Positions 36,223 to 45,476 of a stretch of 64,000 bases of DNA are shown piece by piece. Below the pieces are notes generated by a model that was given only the letters and a program-made list of their open reading frames with translations, did not search any database and had not been told where the DNA came from. Source of the DNA: CAZDCD01 sp964503885 (lineage in GTDB: Bacteria > Bacteroidota > Bacteroidia > Bacteroidales > UBA10428); the NCBI GenBank assembly GCA_964503885.1, contig CAZDCD010000018.1, positions 29,202-93,201 of the forward strand, given 5' to 3'. Made by a program: the position numbers and the translations under genes. Numbering within the stretch: position 1 is the stretch's first letter; every line of letters begins with the position of its first letter.

Positions 36223-37881
36223 ATGAGATTAAAAATTGCAGCTAAAATAGGTCTTGGATTTGGTATATTGATTATCGCTGTAATCATCTATGCATTTATT
36301 ACCAGTTCAGCACTCGAAAAAAGCCGGTCGGTCAACGACAGGATAACGAACATCTATTCACCTTCCCTGTCTTTTATCAATGATCTGTATTCGAAGATCA
36401 GCGATTCAAGAATGCTCATTAAATCATGGGTATTCATCGATAAGTTGTCCGATACACCTGATAAACTGAAACTTAAACAATTGCATGAGAAAACTTATGG
36501 TGAAGTAATGGATACCCTGAAATACTTTGCCGCCAAATGGGGAGAACAGTATCCCGAACAGGAAGCCTTGCTCTACCATATCGACTCGTCGATCGTGGAT
36601 ACGTTATTTCCCAGGCATCAGTATATCATGGATCTGCTAAGCGATTTCGACAGTTACGACGATCCGTTCATAGTATTCGAGGTAACGCCCATGACCGAGG
36701 AAGGAGGCGAAGTGATGGCTCTTACACAGCGGATACTCAACAACATAGATGTGCTCAGGCAGGCCCAGGAACAGCATGTGAATGAAGGCAGGATACAGAT
36801 GGAACAGACATTTAACAGTTTCAAAAAGACCATCTTTATCGTACTGATTGTACTGGTCTTCGGCGGTATCGCTATAAGTGTGCTTACCATCAATTCACTG
36901 GCACGTCCGATCAACCATACCAAGAATATACTCCTCTCCATGGGCAAAGGTGTACTGCCCAAAGAAAAACTGAAGGAGGGAAGCGATGAGGTAGGCCAGA
37001 TGGCAAAGGCACTGAATCTTGTCGTTCAGGGACTCAAAGACATCTTCAATTTCTCCATGGAAATCGGCAAAGGAAATTTTGATACACAGTTCAAACCACT
37101 TAGTGATGAAGATGTTCTGGGGCATTCGCTACTTGAGATGCGCAATGAACTGAAAAAAGCTGCTTCGGAAGAAGAAAAACGGAAAATCGAAGACAACCAG
37201 AGAAACTGGGCTACACAAGGGGTTGCCGTTTTCAGTGATATCCTCAGGAAGAATAACGATAATCTTGAAGAACTCACTTATGAAGTGATCAGCAATATGG
37301 TGAAGTACACCAATTCGAATCAGGGGGGCATTTTCATCGTGAACAATAACGATAAGGATCATGTTTTTCTTGAAATGAAAGCCAGCTATGCTTATAACAG
37401 GCAAAAATTTCTTCTGAAGAAGATTGAAATAGGAGAAGGGCTTGTAGGAAGATGTTACCAGGAAAAGGAAAAAATATTTCTTACCGACATTCCCGATGAT
37501 TATATCAAGATCACTTCGGGACTAGGTGACGACAATCCCAAATGCCTGTTGCTCATTCCTCTTGTTTATAATGATGTTATTTTCGGAATTATTGAAATAG
37601 CATCATTTAGTGTTTACCAGCAATTTGAAATTGAATTTATTGAACGGATAAGCGAAAGCATTGCCGCTACCATCTCATCCACCAAAGCAAACATCCAGAC
37701 AGCCATGCTCCTTGAGCAGTCGCAGCAGCAAGCCGAAGAAATGTCGTCGCAGGAGGAGGAAATGCGGCAGAATATGGAAGAACTGAGAGCCACACAGGAA
37801 CAATCTGCGCGGCGTGAAGAGGAACTCAAGCGCGAGGTGGAAGAGCTTCGGAAACGGTTGAAGGAACTGTCGCAGGTATGA
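36223..37881 (+). CDS. Membrane sensor with two HAMP-like segments, GAF domain and coiled-coil tail, no output domain
   Basis: 552 residues. Membrane helices at about 9-30 and 205-226 enclose a 170-residue helical periplasmic domain (MCP/4HB-like: DRITNIYSPSLSFINDLYSK). A HAMP domain follows (SLARPINHTKNIL, EVGQMAKALNLVVQGL) and a second HAMP-like stretch (SMEIGKGNFDTQFKPLSDED). A GAF domain occupies about 345-495 (GGIFIVNNND, IGEGLVGRCYQEKEKI, LLLIPLVYNDVIFGIIEIAS), and a coiled coil of Gln/Glu-rich heptads runs to the C-terminus. There is no histidine kinase, cyclase or MCP tip. The coiled coil probably contacts a separate kinase or effector. The start has a weak GAGAGG upstream. Confidence 0.85.
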   Translation: MRLKIAAKIGLGFGILIIAVIIYAFITSSALEKSRSVNDRITNIYSPSLSFINDLYSKISDSRMLIKSWVFIDKLSDTPDKLKLKQLHEKTYGEVMDTLKYFAAKWGEQYPEQEALLYHIDSSIVDTLFPRHQYIMDLLSDFDSYDDPFIVFEVTPMTEEGGEVMALTQRILNNIDVLRQAQEQHVNEGRIQMEQTFNSFKKTIFIVLIVLVFGGIAISVLTINSLARPINHTKNILLSMGKGVLPKEKLKEGSDEVGQMAKALNLVVQGLKDIFNFSMEIGKGNFDTQFKPLSDEDVLGHSLLEMRNELKKAASEEEKRKIEDNQRNWATQGVAVFSDILRKNNDNLEELTYEVISNMVKYTNSNQGGIFIVNNNDKDHVFLEMKASYAYNRQKFLLKKIEIGEGLVGRCYQEKEKIFLTDIPDDYIKITSGLGDDNPKCLLLIPLVYNDVIFGIIEIASFSVYQQFEIEFIERISESIAATISSTKANIQTAMLLEQSQQQAEEMSSQEEEMRQNMEELRATQEQSARREEELKREVEELRKRLKELSQV

Positions 37882-37960
37882 TGCTGTAGGCAATTATACA
37901 GTGACAGGGTATTTCCAGCTGTTTATTCATACCCGTTTTTTTGACCATTATTCATCAATT

Positions 37961-38665
37961 ATGGCAATTCCGGTTGTATTTGAAGATCTTGGAATGATCG
38001 ATTATATGGAGGCCTGGAACTACCAGGAAAAGACCCATGATGCACTGAAGAATGCAAAACTGAACCGGCGACCGGAAAATGTACTGCAAAAGATCCTGTT
38101 TTGCGAGCATCCCCATGTATATACTCTTGGAAGAAGCGGTCATGAAGAAAACCTGCTTATCCGTGAGAATCTCCTTAAATCTATTGGCGCAACCTATTAT
38201 AGGATCGACCGTGGAGGTGATATTACATATCATGGCCCAGGCCAGATTGTCGGCTATCCGATTGTCGATCTTGATATTATCGGAAAGGGGGTGAAGTCAT
38301 ACATTTTTTTGCTTGAAGAAGCGATCATTGGCACACTCGGTGATTTCGGGATACAGGCATCAAGGTTGCAAGGTGCTACCGGCGTTTGGCTTGATGTGAA
38401 TAACCCGGGAAAATCGCGAAAGATCTGTGCCATTGGTGTAAGGGTAAGCCGGTCGGTAACCATGCACGGATTTGCACTAAATGTGTGCTCTGACCTGAAC
38501 TATTTTAGTTACATCAACCCTTGCGGATTCCAGGATCGCGGAGTTACATCCATGAAAAAAGAACTAGGTAAAAACCCCGGAATGAATGCGGTGAAGGAGG
38601 TGCTCAAAAACAATCTCTTCAGGGTTTTTGATTTTGAAGAGGAGGGTAAAATTTCAAGCCGTTGA
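37961..38665 (+). CDS. lipB: Lipoyl(octanoyl) transferase
   Basis: A protein of 234 residues from the ATG at 37961; an open frame extends to 37901 but the family starts near VVFEDLGMIDYMEAW. LipB motifs: CEHPHVYTLGRSGHEENLL, RIDRGGDITYHGPGQIVGYP, GATGVWLDV and KICAIGVRVSRSVTMHGFAL, with the Lys/Cys catalytic pair in KICAIGVR. It transfers octanoyl groups from ACP to lipoyl domains. Confidence 0.95.
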   Translation: MAIPVVFEDLGMIDYMEAWNYQEKTHDALKNAKLNRRPENVLQKILFCEHPHVYTLGRSGHEENLLIRENLLKSIGATYYRIDRGGDITYHGPGQIVGYPIVDLDIIGKGVKSYIFLLEEAIIGTLGDFGIQASRLQGATGVWLDVNNPGKSRKICAIGVRVSRSVTMHGFALNVCSDLNYFSYINPCGFQDRGVTSMKKELGKNPGMNAVKEVLKNNLFRVFDFEEEGKISSR

Positions 38666-38791
38666 TCGCTAATACCATGAACCCAGGGAAACCCGATATT
38701 TTCAAATAAGTCGTATTATAGCATGTTTAGCCTGTATATTTTGCGTACTTTTAAATACCGGTTTTGTGCAATATAAAAAGAGCAGGATTGT

Positions 38792-40504
38792 ATGTCGAAA
38801 TTATGGAAAATAAAGGAAAACGGCCATGAAAAGGATATAACCAACCTTGCTGCAGAACTCAATATAAATAAAGTGCTTGCCACTCTTCTGGTACAACGCG
38901 GTATAAGAACCTACGAACAGGCCAGGGCATTTTTCAGGCCCGGACTGGAAGACCTCCACGACCCTTTTCTGATGAAGGATATGGACAAAGCTGTGGAACG
39001 CATTGATTACGCCATTGCCGAAGGAGAAAAAATATTGATTTACGGCGATTATGATGTCGACGGAACCACTTCGGTTACCCTGGTCTATTCATTCCTCAGA
39101 AAATATTATAGCAAGATCGATTACTATATACCCGACCGGTACACTGAAGGATATGGTGTGTCTTACAAAGGGATCGAATATGCCGCATTGAACCGGGTTA
39201 AGCTGATTATAGCCCTCGACTGTGGAATCAAAGCCGTAGATAAGGTACAGTTCGCCCACGAAAGGGGCATCGATTTTATTATCTGCGATCACCATAATCC
39301 CGGAGGAGAGCTTCCCGATGCAGCAGCGGTTCTCGATCCCGAAAGGGCCGACTGTCTTTACCCATATAAACACCTGTCGGGTTGCGGGGTCGGATTTAAA
39401 CTCATTCAGGCATATTGTACCAGGCATAACATTTCCTACGACGAGATATGGGAATATCTTGATCTTGTTGCTGTAAGCATTGCTTCAGACATCGTTCCGA
39501 TCACCGGCGAGAACAGGATACTGGCATATCATGGATTGAAAAAGCTGAATGAGAATCCACGTACGGGACTTAAAGCGATCATTTTAATAGCAGGAATGGA
39601 AAATAAACAAATAGCCGTGGAGGATGTGGTATTTAAAATTGGCCCCAGGATCAATGCAGCCGGAAGGATTGAATCGGGTAAACAGGCTGTTGACCTGCTG
39701 ATCTCCGAGACCAGGGAAGAGGCATTTCTTCACTGTGAAAAGATCAATACACACAACCTTACCAGAAGGAATATCGATAAGAACATGACCGATGAGGCAT
39801 TGAAGGAGATAGAATCATTCGGTAATAAATACAAATATTCCACACTGCTCTATAATCCTACATGGCATAAGGGGGTGGTTGGCATTGTGGCATCAAGGCT
39901 GATCGAGACATATTACCGGCCCACCATAATACTTACAGAATCGAACGGGCTTGCCAGCGGTTCCGCCAGGTCTGTCAACGGATTTGATCTGTATAAAGCC
40001 ATCAGTGCCTGCTCCGATCTCCTTGAAAATTTCGGCGGGCATACCTATGCTGCAGGCCTTACCCTTAAGATCGATAATGTTCCGCTTTTGCGCGACCGGT
40101 TCGAAAAGGTGGTCAGGGAATCTATTTCTCCCGAACTCCTGATGCCCCAGATAGAAATCGATGCCGAACTTAATCTTAGGGATATCAATGAGAAATTTTT
40201 CAATATTCTCAGGCAATTTGAACCTTTCGGCCCGGAAAACATGAATCCGCTCTTTTTTGCTGAAAATGTGGTGGACAACGGGTACAGCCGTATTGTGGGT
40301 TCCGGTGAAGAACACTTAAAACTTTGCCTTCTTCATGAAGACGAACCTTATACGGTCTATGACGGAATAGCCTTCAACCAGGCGCATCATTTTCCGAAAA
40401 TCAAAAAGGGACTGGGATTCGATATTGCATATAATCTCTCGGAAAATACCTTCAGGGGCAATACAACCTTACAGCTCAATGTGAAAGACATTAAGATCGA
40501 CTGA
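38792..40504 (+). CDS. recJ: Single-stranded-DNA 5'-3' exonuclease RecJ
   Basis: 570 residues. DHH-family motifs I-IV: YGDYDVDGTTSVTL, LDCGIKAVDKV, ICDHHNPGGELPDA, and LSGCGVGFKLIQAY. The DHHA1 domain is NPTWHKGVVGIVASRLIE followed by GSARSVNGFDLYKAI and FGGHTYAAGLTL, and a C-terminal OB-fold contains the FEPFGPENMNPLF segment. It degrades 5'-ended single strands in recombination and repair. Confidence 0.96.
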   Translation: MSKLWKIKENGHEKDITNLAAELNINKVLATLLVQRGIRTYEQARAFFRPGLEDLHDPFLMKDMDKAVERIDYAIAEGEKILIYGDYDVDGTTSVTLVYSFLRKYYSKIDYYIPDRYTEGYGVSYKGIEYAALNRVKLIIALDCGIKAVDKVQFAHERGIDFIICDHHNPGGELPDAAAVLDPERADCLYPYKHLSGCGVGFKLIQAYCTRHNISYDEIWEYLDLVAVSIASDIVPITGENRILAYHGLKKLNENPRTGLKAIILIAGMENKQIAVEDVVFKIGPRINAAGRIESGKQAVDLLISETREEAFLHCEKINTHNLTRRNIDKNMTDEALKEIESFGNKYKYSTLLYNPTWHKGVVGIVASRLIETYYRPTIILTESNGLASGSARSVNGFDLYKAISACSDLLENFGGHTYAAGLTLKIDNVPLLRDRFEKVVRESISPELLMPQIEIDAELNLRDINEKFFNILRQFEPFGPENMNPLFFAENVVDNGYSRIVGSGEEHLKLCLLHEDEPYTVYDGIAFNQAHHFPKIKKGLGFDIAYNLSENTFRGNTTLQLNVKDIKID

Positions 40505-40540
40505 GCCTTAAGCGCCCCAGATTATCACTCAATCACTTAT

Positions 40541-41494
40541 TCACTCTTCACAATTGGCAATATAGATATCCAGAAGGTCATATCCAACCTTTTCGAGATA
40601 CCCGAGAAGCATTGCACGGAAAAGACTGTTGCAGCCTTCTTCCTTATTGTCTGATGACAAATACGCAATACCCCTGAGCTTATGCGTTTCAGGGTTGTTT
40701 ACATCGAGTGTTAATGATCTGTTGATGATGAGTTTGGCCTTTTCATACTCTTTCATCATGATGTAGGACAATGCGATCTGGTTAATCACTGCAACATCTC
40801 CCTGATGAAGCTGTAAATATTTCCCGAACATGGCAACGGCTTCCGGATACTGTGTGTCCATAAAATAAAGTTCTCCATACAGCCTGAATGCCGGTGCATA
40901 ATCCTCCCCGGCGCCGGTTATCCTGTCGAGGATCATTTTTGCATCATCGGCTTTCTTCATTTTAATATAGATGTCTGCGAGCGGCATCAGTATGCTGACA
41001 GAATCGGGAAAAAGCTCTGCGGCCATGCTGAAGTCGTCCAAAGCCTTGCTGTACTCGCCGGAAGCTTCGTATACCTTACCCCTGCTCAGATAGGCTCTGA
41101 AAAGCTGATCGTTGCCTGTAAATCCGTCGATGGCTTTGCCAAAAAGCAGCAATGCACATCCGTAACTTTCGGTAACCATACATATCTGTCCCCTGAGAAA
41201 ATATACTTCCGGCATATTGGGATACCGGCTCTGAATCAGGTAACAATCCTCGATGCATTTATTGTATTGAGCCAGAGCAAGATTGATACGAGCTCTCAGC
41301 AGGTAGTAACCGGCATCTGATGAATCCGAGGAAATGGCTTTATTTATGTTTGTCAACGCCTCACCATATCTTCCCGATGTAAGAGCAATCTCGCCCTGAT
41401 GAAAATAATCCGATGCTTTCTGGGCAGGACATAGAAAAACATGAACCCAGCAACAGGCGAGAATGATCAGGATCTTCGGTTTAAAAATTTTCAT
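40541..41494 (-). CDS. Secreted tetratricopeptide-repeat protein
   Basis: 317 residues. A signal peptide with hydrophobic core IILACCWVHVFLCPAQ, then about seven TPR units, for example YFHQGEIALTSGRYGEAL, YYLLRARINLALAQYNKCI and AFRLYGELYFMDTQYPEAVA. It ends in SLFRAMLLGYLEKVGYDLLD, a common end of Bacteroidota TPR proteins. Probably a periplasmic or outer-membrane scaffold; partner unknown. Convergent with recJ, 36 bases apart. Confidence 0.83.
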   Translation of the reverse strand: MKIFKPKILIILACCWVHVFLCPAQKASDYFHQGEIALTSGRYGEALTNINKAISSDSSDAGYYLLRARINLALAQYNKCIEDCYLIQSRYPNMPEVYFLRGQICMVTESYGCALLLFGKAIDGFTGNDQLFRAYLSRGKVYEASGEYSKALDDFSMAAELFPDSVSILMPLADIYIKMKKADDAKMILDRITGAGEDYAPAFRLYGELYFMDTQYPEAVAMFGKYLQLHQGDVAVINQIALSYIMMKEYEKAKLIINRSLTLDVNNPETHKLRGIAYLSSDNKEEGCNSLFRAMLLGYLEKVGYDLLDIYIANCEE

Positions 41495-41543
41495 ATGATT
41501 GCGTCTGATAACAGGGTCAGCGCTAAAATGCGTTTATTAACCA

Positions 41544-42134
41544 TTAATCAACCTTGAACGAATAGGTATAGACCTCCGGTCCTGCATACATTTTAATCGT
41601 GTAGTTACCCTTTGGAAGCTTTTCTAGGGTATATTTTTTCCTTAATGGTGCATCGGTTAAATTCCGCTCCTCAAAAATAATTGCATGGTTCAATTCAAAA
41701 GATATGTGTACCACATGGTTTTTCGTATTCCGGTAAATAAGACCGAAAGTATTGTTGTCAACCGCCTGAAAACTTGGAGGGACTTCACCGGCCTCCAGGA
41801 TGATCTCAGCTTTGCCATTGCTTACCTTAAACTGCCTGGTAATATTTTCATTGTTACCGGTAAGCTTAACATTATACCTGCCGTCGGGCATTTTTGATAA
41901 GTCCATAAGCTGAAAATAACTTTTCTCCTTCTGCACGGTTTGAGAGAATAAAACACGTCCCTGCAAATCAGCGATCTCAAGATTCAAATTACGTTCACAC
42001 CTGTTTATTACGCCGAGGCGGGCCATGTTTTGAGAGGTAATGGAGAAGAGAAGGACGTTTTCGGTGCTACCTGTCAGAAGCTTCGGGGAAAAAAGGAAAA
42101 GCAGGCATAGCAATACTTGATTACCTGGTGACAT
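41544..42134 (-). CDS. Secreted protein with two T9SS-CTD-like beta-sandwich modules
   Basis: 196 residues with an N-terminal signal peptide (QVLLCLLFLFSPKLLTGS). Two beta-rich modules follow: IADLQGRVLFSQTVQKEKSY leading to LPDGRYNVKL-like MPDGRYNVKL, and RKKYTLEKLPKGNYTIKMYA at the end. Both resemble the strand pattern of T9SS sorting domains or DUF3244, but the protein is otherwise small, so it may be a stand-alone surface adhesin or an accessory domain protein. It follows a 294-base gap that holds nothing I can assign; it precedes the TPR gene by 49 bases and may share its transcript. Confidence 0.65.
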   Translation of the reverse strand: MSPGNQVLLCLLFLFSPKLLTGSTENVLLFSITSQNMARLGVINRCERNLNLEIADLQGRVLFSQTVQKEKSYFQLMDLSKMPDGRYNVKLTGNNENITRQFKVSNGKAEIILEAGEVPPSFQAVDNNTFGLIYRNTKNHVVHISFELNHAIIFEERNLTDAPLRKKYTLEKLPKGNYTIKMYAGPEVYTYSFKVD

Positions 42135-42428
42135 AGGGTTAGTAGGTTTAGGTTAAGACACCAAAAATATAAAAGTTGTGATAACTATCCAAAAATCATC
42201 TGTTTAAGTATTGAAAAAAATGCAAAAGAGATTGGGATAGAATCCTAAATAACAACTTATAGTATTAATATCCAGACAAATAATGAGGAATTAAAAGAGA
42301 AAACAGATCCGTTCATTTTTCCGGAAACAGGTTCAAAATGGGGTCGGTTTTACCGTAAGATAACAGGATTTTATCCCAAAGTTGATCACCTGATCGTCCC
42401 CGGAAAGCTTCAGTGGGCATTTAGTCAA

Positions 42429-43358
42429 TCAAAACCACTTCTTTTTCCTGAAGAAAAAAAGACCGATCCCCGATAACAGTACCGAAATAACAACCACGAG
42501 ACCGAATCCCCAGGTACTTCTTTCGAACGAATTCGGAATGTTCATGCCGTAAAAACTGGCTATCAATGTGGGGATCATCAAAATAATGGTTATGGATGTC
42601 AGTTGCTTCATGACCACGTTCATGTTGTTCGAAATAACCGAAGCAAAAGCATCCATCATTCCGCTTTGTATGTCGCTGTATATCTGGGCCATCTCTAGTG
42701 CCTGCTTGTTTTCAATCAACACATCTTCAAGCAGGTCGTCATTGAATTCGTTAATGTTGAAGAATTTCGAGTTTCGCAATTTGGCCAGCAACAATTCGTT
42801 CGATTTTAACGAAGTGATAAAAAAGACCAGGCACTTTTCCATCCTGAGCAATTTTTGCAGTTCTTTATTCCGGGTGGATTCTTCGAGGTCTTTTTCGATG
42901 ATTGTGGTTTCCATATTGATCTGTTTCAGGTATTTAAGATACACTTTTGCAGAAGACAGGAACAAATTCAGGATAAAATTGATCTTGTTTTCAAAATCGA
43001 TCTTCTTATTCCTGATGGGTTGTGTGATTTCATTTAGAATCTCATTTTGCGACAGGCATATGGATACCAGGTAATCGTTCAGCAGCAGGATACCGAAAGG
43101 AATTGTGTAATACGGAATACCGTTGCCCTTATTGTGAATGGGGATACGCAGGATCAGTACAATCCATTCTTCGTCAACTTCCAAACGGGAACGTTCGTCC
43201 ACGTCGAGAATATCACTGATAATATCCGGCGGAACATTGTAAGTGCCGGTAAGGATGTTGATTTCTTCCTGTGTGGGACTCAGAACATTAATCCAGCAAT
43301 TTTTTTCAGGCGAGCTTATTTCATGTAAACCGGTGCCGTTTTTCCAGTAAGTGATCAT
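42429..43358 (-). CDS. corA: CorA-family divalent metal (Mg2+/Co2+) channel
   Basis: 309 residues. The ATG at 43358 has a strong SD (AGGAGG eight bases upstream), which decides this start over a TTG seven codons earlier inside the SD. A large cytoplasmic alpha/beta domain (TGTYNVPPDIISDILDVDER, IPIHNKGNGIPYYTIPFGIL) leads to a long stalk helix and two membrane helices. The signature GMN lies in IASFYGMNIPNSF, and the last residues are basic (FFRKKKWF), both diagnostic. It forms a pentameric Mg2+ channel. A structured leader lies upstream. Confidence 0.95.
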   Translation of the reverse strand: MITYWKNGTGLHEISSPEKNCWINVLSPTQEEINILTGTYNVPPDIISDILDVDERSRLEVDEEWIVLILRIPIHNKGNGIPYYTIPFGILLLNDYLVSICLSQNEILNEITQPIRNKKIDFENKINFILNLFLSSAKVYLKYLKQINMETTIIEKDLEESTRNKELQKLLRMEKCLVFFITSLKSNELLLAKLRNSKFFNINEFNDDLLEDVLIENKQALEMAQIYSDIQSGMMDAFASVISNNMNVVMKQLTSITIILMIPTLIASFYGMNIPNSFERSTWGFGLVVVISVLLSGIGLFFFRKKKWF

Positions 43359-43457
43359 GTTTTGTACCTCCTGCAATTTTTACCCGAAGGAGGCACGACA
43401 GAACGGCCCCTTAAGGTAAGGTTAATAATCGTTGGTATCTACTCTCCGAACTGTCGT
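43359..43457 (-). promoter_or_regulatory. Structured corA leader with SD-masking hairpin (candidate riboswitch-like element)
   Basis: On the minus strand, ACGACAG-TT-CGG (43446-43457) can pair with CCG-TT-CTGTCGT (43395-43406): 7 bp, a 2x2 U-rich internal loop and 3 bp, closing a 38-base loop that contains the palindrome CCTTAAGG. The 3' arm abuts GTGCCTCC (43389-43396), which is complementary to GGAGGTAC (43364-43371), the corA SD. The second hairpin would hide the SD behind a 17-base loop. This geometry is typical of translational riboswitches. I could not match it to the M-box, NiCo or yybP-ykoY consensus by eye. Confidence 0.5.
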
Positions 43458-43741
43458 CCATTTTTCACTTGGTTTGTTTGACGCGCAAATTTAGTATTTT
43501 ATTTTACAGTTTATCAACACATGGGGTAAAAAATATCAATAATTGTAATTTATTACCGCATATCGGTGATCAAACCGGACCTGTCGCACGATAAAATCAC
43601 ACCTGTGTATGTTGCTTGCCTTTTTTGACAGTTGCCCAGATTATTGTCACGTATTTATACAAATGTTCAGATTAAACCATATCGGGGACCAGGGTTTCGA
43701 AAGATTTTACGTGTGGAAAAAATATATCCTTTTTAAACAGG

Positions 43742-43772
43742 TATCCCTTGACCCGTGGCGGGTCAGGGGATA
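43742..43772 (-). terminator. Strong hairpin after gdhA, possible terminator
   Basis: TATCCCTTGACCCG (43742-43755) and CGGGTCAGGGGATA (43759-43772) form a 14-bp stem (one mismatch/wobble) with a 3-base loop, 29 bases beyond the gdhA stop. No direct T-tract follows on the minus strand, so it may be a palindromic element or an RNA stabiliser instead. The rest of 43458-43741 holds nothing recognisable apart from the corA promoter area. Confidence 0.5.
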
Positions 43773-43800
43773 GTAATGAAATATGGAAAACAACCACGTT

Positions 43801-45153
43801 TTATACCAGTCCCTGTGCCAGCATTGCATCGGCAACTTTGATGAACCCGCCGATATTCGCGCCTTTGACATAGTTGATAAAACCCAACTTTTCTTTGCCG
43901 TATTTTACGCATGTGCTGTGAATACTGGTCATGATCTGGTGCAGCCTGTTATCGACCTCTTCACGTGTCCAGGGCAAGCGCATTGAGTTCTGGGTCATCT
44001 CAAGTCCCGATACTGCAACACCTCCTGCGTTGGCCGCCTTTCCCGGGCCGTATAGTACCTTTGCATCAAGAAATACTTCGACAGCTTCGGGCGTCGACGG
44101 CATGTTTGCGCCTTCAGAAATCACAAAGCATCCGTTTTTTACAAGTACCTTTGCTTCGTCTTTGTTGATTTCATTCTGAGTTGCACACGGAAGGGCTATA
44201 TCGCACTTCACCAACCATGGGCGTTTTCCTTCAACATATTCTGCTTTGAATCTATCAGCATATTCCTGTATCCTTCCCCGTTTAATGTTTTTGAGTGTCA
44301 TCACAAAATCGAGTTTTTCCTTAGTGATGCCATCCTGATCGTAAATATACCCCGATGAATCGGAAAGCGTTACCACTTTCCCGCCCAGCTCAAGAATTTT
44401 TTCGGCAGCAAATTGTGCTACATTCCCTGAACCTGAAATGGCTGCCGTGGTTCCTTTGATATTCTTACCAGCTGTTTTTAGCATCTGTTCGGCAAAGTAT
44501 ACCGCACCGTACCCTGTAGCTTCTGGCCTGACAAGGCTCCCACCCCATTCAATGCCCTTTCCGGTGAGGACGCCTGTAAATTCGTTACGAATCCTTTTGT
44601 ATTGTCCGAACAAATACCCGATCTCCCTGCCTCCGACACCAATGTCTCCTGCCGGAACATCGGTATCCTGACCGATATGCCGCTGCAGTTCGATCATAAA
44701 ACTCTGGCAGAATCGCATCACTTCATTGTCTGACTTGCCTTTCGGATCGAAATCCGACCCTCCTTTTCCACCGCCCATAGGCAATGTGGTAAGGCTGTTC
44801 TTGAATACCTGTTCAAATGCCAGGAACTTAAGGATCCCAAGATTTACCGTGGGATGAAACCGCAGGCCACCTTTATAGGGACCGATAGCGCTGTTCATTT
44901 CAATCCTGAAACCCCTGTTCACCTGTATGTCACCCTTATCATCAAGCCAGGGCACCCTGAAAATAACTACTCTTTCAGGTTCAGTGATGCGTTCGAGGAT
45001 TTTGGCATGCCTGTATTTCGGGTTTTCTTCAATAAAAGGCATAAGCGATTCGACAACTTCTTTTACTGCCTGGTGAAATTCTGATTCACCGGGATTTCTG
45101 GCAATTACCTTTGCCATGAATTCATTGACTTTTACATCTAGGATATCGGCCAT
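43801..45153 (-). CDS. gdhA: NADP-specific glutamate dehydrogenase
   Basis: 450 residues, hexameric type. YKGGLRFHPTVNLGILKFLA, KNSLTTLPMGGGKGGSDFDP (catalytic Lys), PAGDIGVGGREIGYLFG and ISGSGNVAQFAAEKILELGG (NADP-binding) are all present; CVKYGKEKLGFINYVKGANI ends the family pattern. It assimilates ammonium into 2-oxoglutarate. A stand-alone gene with an inverted repeat upstream. Confidence 0.97.
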   Translation of the reverse strand: MADILDVKVNEFMAKVIARNPGESEFHQAVKEVVESLMPFIEENPKYRHAKILERITEPERVVIFRVPWLDDKGDIQVNRGFRIEMNSAIGPYKGGLRFHPTVNLGILKFLAFEQVFKNSLTTLPMGGGKGGSDFDPKGKSDNEVMRFCQSFMIELQRHIGQDTDVPAGDIGVGGREIGYLFGQYKRIRNEFTGVLTGKGIEWGGSLVRPEATGYGAVYFAEQMLKTAGKNIKGTTAAISGSGNVAQFAAEKILELGGKVVTLSDSSGYIYDQDGITKEKLDFVMTLKNIKRGRIQEYADRFKAEYVEGKRPWLVKCDIALPCATQNEINKDEAKVLVKNGCFVISEGANMPSTPEAVEVFLDAKVLYGPGKAANAGGVAVSGLEMTQNSMRLPWTREEVDNRLHQIMTSIHSTCVKYGKEKLGFINYVKGANIGGFIKVADAMLAQGLV

Positions 45154-45187
45154 ACTTTTGTAATTTTTGTTTTATTGTTATTCGAAA

Positions 45188-45263
45188 AACAGGGAAGGTC
45201 TGCCTGATTTAAGGAATGCTTCAATGGATTATAAGAGGTATAAAGACAATAGACTTCCCTGTT
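45188..45263. repeat. Inverted repeat upstream of gdhA
   Basis: AACAGGGAAG (45188-45197) and CTTCCCTGTT (45254-45263) are perfect 10-bp arms 56 bases apart, with GTCT/AGA extending inward, 35 bases upstream of gdhA on the minus strand. It could be a leader stem or an operator pair. The remaining 45154-45476 holds nothing else I can identify. Confidence 0.45.
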
Positions 45264-45476
45264 TATGACGCACCTAAAATAGGAAAGATTATGCCATCTT
45301 ATTCACTGCCTGCTGCGTTTTCCGTGTTTTACTGATAAAATTACGTGATCTTCTGAACCGGCTATTCACCGTTTTGTCCTTCTGTTGGCCTGACACTGCC
45401 TAAATAACTTTTACCGTTTACTGATTACTGCTTACCAATAACCCAGCAAATAGGCAAGTTTTAAAACCTCCGGACC

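Noticed and set aside
42250..42477. An open frame on the plus strand without ATG (TDPFIFPETGSKWGRFYRK) running into corA
   Set aside because: No start codon, overlaps corA antisense and I recognise no family; could be a gene fragment but the evidence is too weak.
43359..43457. Assigning the corA leader to the known M-box or yybP-ykoY classes
   Set aside because: I could not align the conserved cores of these riboswitches by eye; a covariance-model search would be decisive.
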